NCBI GenBank assembly: GCA_964531695.1
Contig: CAZHEH010000010.1
Span: 1-64,000 of the forward strand
Direction: 5' to 3'
DNA: 64,000 nucleotides
DNA from: JAGXKT01 sp964531695
GTDB taxonomy: Bacteria > Planctomycetota > Phycisphaerae > SM23-33
Below the pieces are notes generated by a model that was not told the origin of the DNA, made no database searches, and was given only the letters and a program-made list of their open reading frames with translations. The translations under genes were made by a program, and so were the position numbers. This document shows positions 62,066-64,000 of the stretch, piece after piece (position 1 is the first letter of the stretch; each line of letters starts with the position of its first letter).

Positions 62066-63238
62066 TCAGTCGTCATCATCTTCATCGTCGTCATCATCAT
62101 CTTCGTCGTCGTCATCGTCTTCCTCCTCTTCCTCGCGCTGCTCGATGCGGCGGCGACGCGCCCGGCTTTCGAGCGTTCGGGCGAAGCGCTCCGGCGGATA
62201 GCTACCGCCTCCGAAGATAACGCGGTTGACCTGGTCCCACCCGCTGACGACGTGCAGCCGCCCCCGGCCGTCCAGATCCCGGATGTCGTCGGCCACCTGG
62301 GCCATCTGCTCGGCGTCCTCCGGGTCGTAGTTCGGGAGGAGGACGGCGGTCATGCCGTTGTCCACGTAGGCCTGGGCGTCGGAGAGTTTGTCGCCGATGC
62401 CGATTCGCAGGTTCGGGTAGGCCTGCCGCATCGCGCTGAGCTTGCCCGTTTTGTACTTGCCGCTGTCGAACGCGTCGCTCAACTGGCCCACCATCAGCGG
62501 CGCGGCCGGAAAATCGTGCGCCTGGAGCCACAGCTTGCTCTTCCGTGTGAGGATGTTCGGCCGCTGGGTCAGGTAAACGACCGCGTAGCGCCGTTCGATC
62601 TTATGCACGACCTCCGACGCTCCCGGCATCGGCCGGGCGCCGCCCAGCAGCACGCGCTCGAAGCCGCTGGCCACGACCGTGTGGTCGAGGTCGATGACCA
62701 CGATCTCCGTCCCGCGCGGTCGCGCCGACACGAGCAGAGGCGCCGGCTCCACCTTCGCCAGCGCCTCGGGCGGGTCGACCAACCGCACCGTGAAGGCGTA
62801 GTCCAGCGCATCCGGCGGCGTCCACTCGATCCGGGCGTAGCCGTCGGCGTCCGTCTCGGCCGTGCCGACCAGCACGTCGTCACGGTAGAACGCCAGCCGC
62901 GTCTCCTTGATGCCGCCGAGGTCCCGGGCGGACTGGAACCGGGCCGCCAGGTCCAACGGCTTTCCGGGGTACGCCAGCGTGTCGTAGCCGTAGAACAGCA
63001 CGCCGTGCTCGGCGCCCATGACATAACCCGCGGCGTCGTAGATCATCCCCTTCCAGCCGCCCTCGCCCGAGGAGGGGAATTGGTCCGGGCCGTCGCCGTC
63101 GTCGTCATCGCCCCGGTCGTCCGAACCCGGCCCGTTCACGTTGAAGTTGATGTTCTCGGGGACCTGTACGCAGCCGGCGACAGCCAGAGCACCGATCAGC
63201 GCCAAGCCGAGAACCCAGCGAAAATGACTGCTGTCCAT
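62066..63238 (-). CDS. Lipoprotein with lipin-like HAD phosphatase domain and polyacidic tail
   Basis: 390 residues from ATG 63238 (a longer frame upstream has no reason to be used). Lipobox LAVAGC gives a membrane-anchored protein. An Asp-rich linker (DDRGDDDDGDGPD) precedes a beta-rich domain. The HAD-type catalytic motif is EIVVIDLDHTVV near residue 180, that is D-x-D-x-T, followed by KIERRYAVVYLTQRPN and, later, GIGDKLSDAQAYVDNG. The group is that of lipin/LNS2/App1-type phosphatidate phosphatases, most often acting on lipids, so a lipid phosphatase role is inferred. The C-terminus is a run of about 22 Asp and Glu residues encoded by a trinucleotide repeat. Confidence 0.82.
   Translation of the reverse strand: MDSSHFRWVLGLALIGALAVAGCVQVPENINFNVNGPGSDDRGDDDDGDGPDQFPSSGEGGWKGMIYDAAGYVMGAEHGVLFYGYDTLAYPGKPLDLAARFQSARDLGGIKETRLAFYRDDVLVGTAETDADGYARIEWTPPDALDYAFTVRLVDPPEALAKVEPAPLLVSARPRGTEIVVIDLDHTVVASGFERVLLGGARPMPGASEVVHKIERRYAVVYLTQRPNILTRKSKLWLQAHDFPAAPLMVGQLSDAFDSGKYKTGKLSAMRQAYPNLRIGIGDKLSDAQAYVDNGMTAVLLPNYDPEDAEQMAQVADDIRDLDGRGRLHVVSGWDQVNRVIFGGGSYPPERFARTLESRARRRRIEQREEEEEDDDDDEDDDDDDEDDDD
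62069..62133. repeat. Trinucleotide microsatellite encoding the polyacidic tail
   Basis: Tandem tcg, tca and tct units on the plus strand, that is GAC/GAT/GAA/GAG on the minus strand, encode an Asp/Glu run just before the stop of the HAD lipoprotein. Such runs change length by slippage. Confidence 0.85.
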
Positions 63239-63330
63239 GGCCCGCGTCTCCCGCGGCCCCGGCGCGTCCCTGAGCGGCCGCATGCGCCGGCAACGCCGCA
63301 GGGCCCATTGTAGCGAGCGAGCCCGGCCGT

Positions 63331-63798
63331 TCAATGCGGCCGGGGGGCGTCGGCGCGGGCGCGCTCCAGTCGGATCCAGGCCAGGAGCAGCTCCAGCCCC
63401 TCCATGGAAGCACCCCGGTCCGCCCCAAGGACCCGTCCGCGGTGGTCATAGACGACCACGTGGGGCAGGTGTTCCACGTGGAACACCCGCGCCAGATCCC
63501 AGGTAAGCCGGACCTTCCGGATGGCAACATCCGGGCGGAGGCGGGCCAGCGTCCGCAGATGCTCGTCGAGGGCCTCGCACGACGGGCAGTCCACATAGAA
63601 CACGAGTACCGTGTGATGCCCCGCCACCGGCCCGGGGCGCTCGAAGGTCCATCGGACGTCAACCAAGCTCCCGCCGGCCGGACGAGCCGCCCCGGGGGGC
63701 GCCTCCGCCAACACCTCGACCGGGTCGCACGGCGCGAACTGGACATACGTACCAACCCCCGCCATGAGCAGCAGCCCGATCACCGGCCATCGGCTCAT
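63331..63798 (-). CDS. Thioredoxin-like protein with CPSC motif, membrane-anchored or secreted
   Basis: 155 residues. An N-terminal hydrophobic segment (VIGLLLMAGVGTYVQF, about 6-21) acts as signal or anchor. The redox motif is FYVDCPSCEALDEHL, that is C-x-x-C placed as in thioredoxins, after the strand HTVLVFYV. HLPHVVVYDHRGRVLG gives the cis-Pro strand. It probably reduces or oxidises disulfides outside the cytoplasm. It is encoded 92 bases upstream of the HAD lipoprotein gene on the same strand. Confidence 0.8.
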   Translation of the reverse strand: MSRWPVIGLLLMAGVGTYVQFAPCDPVEVLAEAPPGAARPAGGSLVDVRWTFERPGPVAGHHTVLVFYVDCPSCEALDEHLRTLARLRPDVAIRKVRLTWDLARVFHVEHLPHVVVYDHRGRVLGADRGASMEGLELLLAWIRLERARADAPRPH

Positions 63799-63850
63799 CG
63801 TGGACCCTCCGCACGGTAACGTACGATTCCCGCGCCGGCCGGGCCGGGTC

Positions 63851-64000
63851 TTACTTGTTGCCTTGGGCCAGACCGCTCTCCGTCAGGTACCGGTAGCTCT
63901 CGGCCACGGCCGCCATCATGTCCGTGGCGCACTGGTCCAGCTCGACGACCAGCCATTCAAGCACGTTCGGGTCGGCAGCGCCGACCACGGCCGGTACGTC
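63851..64000 (-). CDS. C-terminal part of an unrecognised protein (5' end outside the window)
   Basis: An open minus-strand frame enters from the right edge and ends at TAA (63851-63853). The visible 49 residues read, in part, VLEWLVVELDQCATDMMAA and YRYLTESGLAQGNK. Too little to assign. Composition and frame are normal for a coding region. Confidence 0.55.
   Translation of the reverse strand, partial: DVPAVVGAADPNVLEWLVVELDQCATDMMAAVAESYRYLTESGLAQGNK

Noticed and set aside
1..64000. CRISPR arrays, tRNA or rRNA genes, insertion sequences, prophage
   Set aside because: I saw no direct-repeat/spacer pattern, no transposase or integrase motif, and no RNA gene that I could recognise by eye. A tRNA could be missed without a covariance search.

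Overview
This 64 kb window is GC-rich, gene-dense bacterial DNA. It is most likely from a metagenome-assembled planctomycete-like genome (Phycisphaerae or a relative), though that placement is inference. The support is a fused SecD-SecF, an exosortase/EPS operon, a sulfatase beside an anaerobic sulfatase maturase, large secreted PA14 and chitobiase-like-domain proteins, and many lipoproteins. One 100-base run of N (22068-22167) joins two contigs, so genes on either side of it may not be true neighbours. No rRNA, tRNA, CRISPR array or insertion sequence was recognised.

Region 1 (1-18079, minus strand) reads as one block of eight secreted proteins. It holds six tandem paralogs (called A to F here by coordinate, A at 5286 and F at 15737), a two-domain pectate-lyase-fold protein and a DUF5060-type glycoside hydrolase cut by the window edge. 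All six paralogs share a nearly identical N-terminal module of about 100 residues, followed by a divergent beta-helix-like body; C, E and F add chitobiase-like and PA14 domains. I recognise no named system here, and it is the best candidate for something undescribed. Across a 436-base divergent intergenic region (18080-18515) follow a membrane protein, a sulfatase and its radical-SAM maturase, a pairing that suggests use of sulfated polysaccharide.

Region 2 (22229-39716, minus strand) is a cell-envelope operon. In transcription order it runs: SecDF, a carbohydrate-binding-like lipoprotein, a Wza/SLBB export lipoprotein, exosortase, an exosortase-associated protein, a giant TPR protein and a chain-length determinant fused to a BY-kinase. 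Three of the junctions are ATGA overlaps or lie within 8 bases. SecDF carries a long coiled-coil insert and an EF-hand pair, and the BY-kinase has Arg in place of the Walker A Lys.

Region 3 (39983-50628, plus strand) holds a peroxiredoxin, a multi-PAS hybrid histidine kinase split by a one-base frameshift, a GGDEF/HD-GYP c-di-GMP protein with a possible sigma-28 promoter, an M48 peptidase and a short-chain dehydrogenase. Region 4 (50686-52519) is an XcyI/Cfr9I-like restriction-modification pair whose nuclease has an in-frame stop inside its active site. Region 5 (52604-64000) mixes a GH123-like lipoprotein and an anchored hypothetical protein with housekeeping genes: pabB, a precorrin-2 dehydrogenase, hemA, a Nif3-like protein and a PabC/IlvE-like aminotransferase. 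It ends with a lipin-like HAD lipoprotein that has a polyacidic tail, a thioredoxin-like protein and a partial gene.
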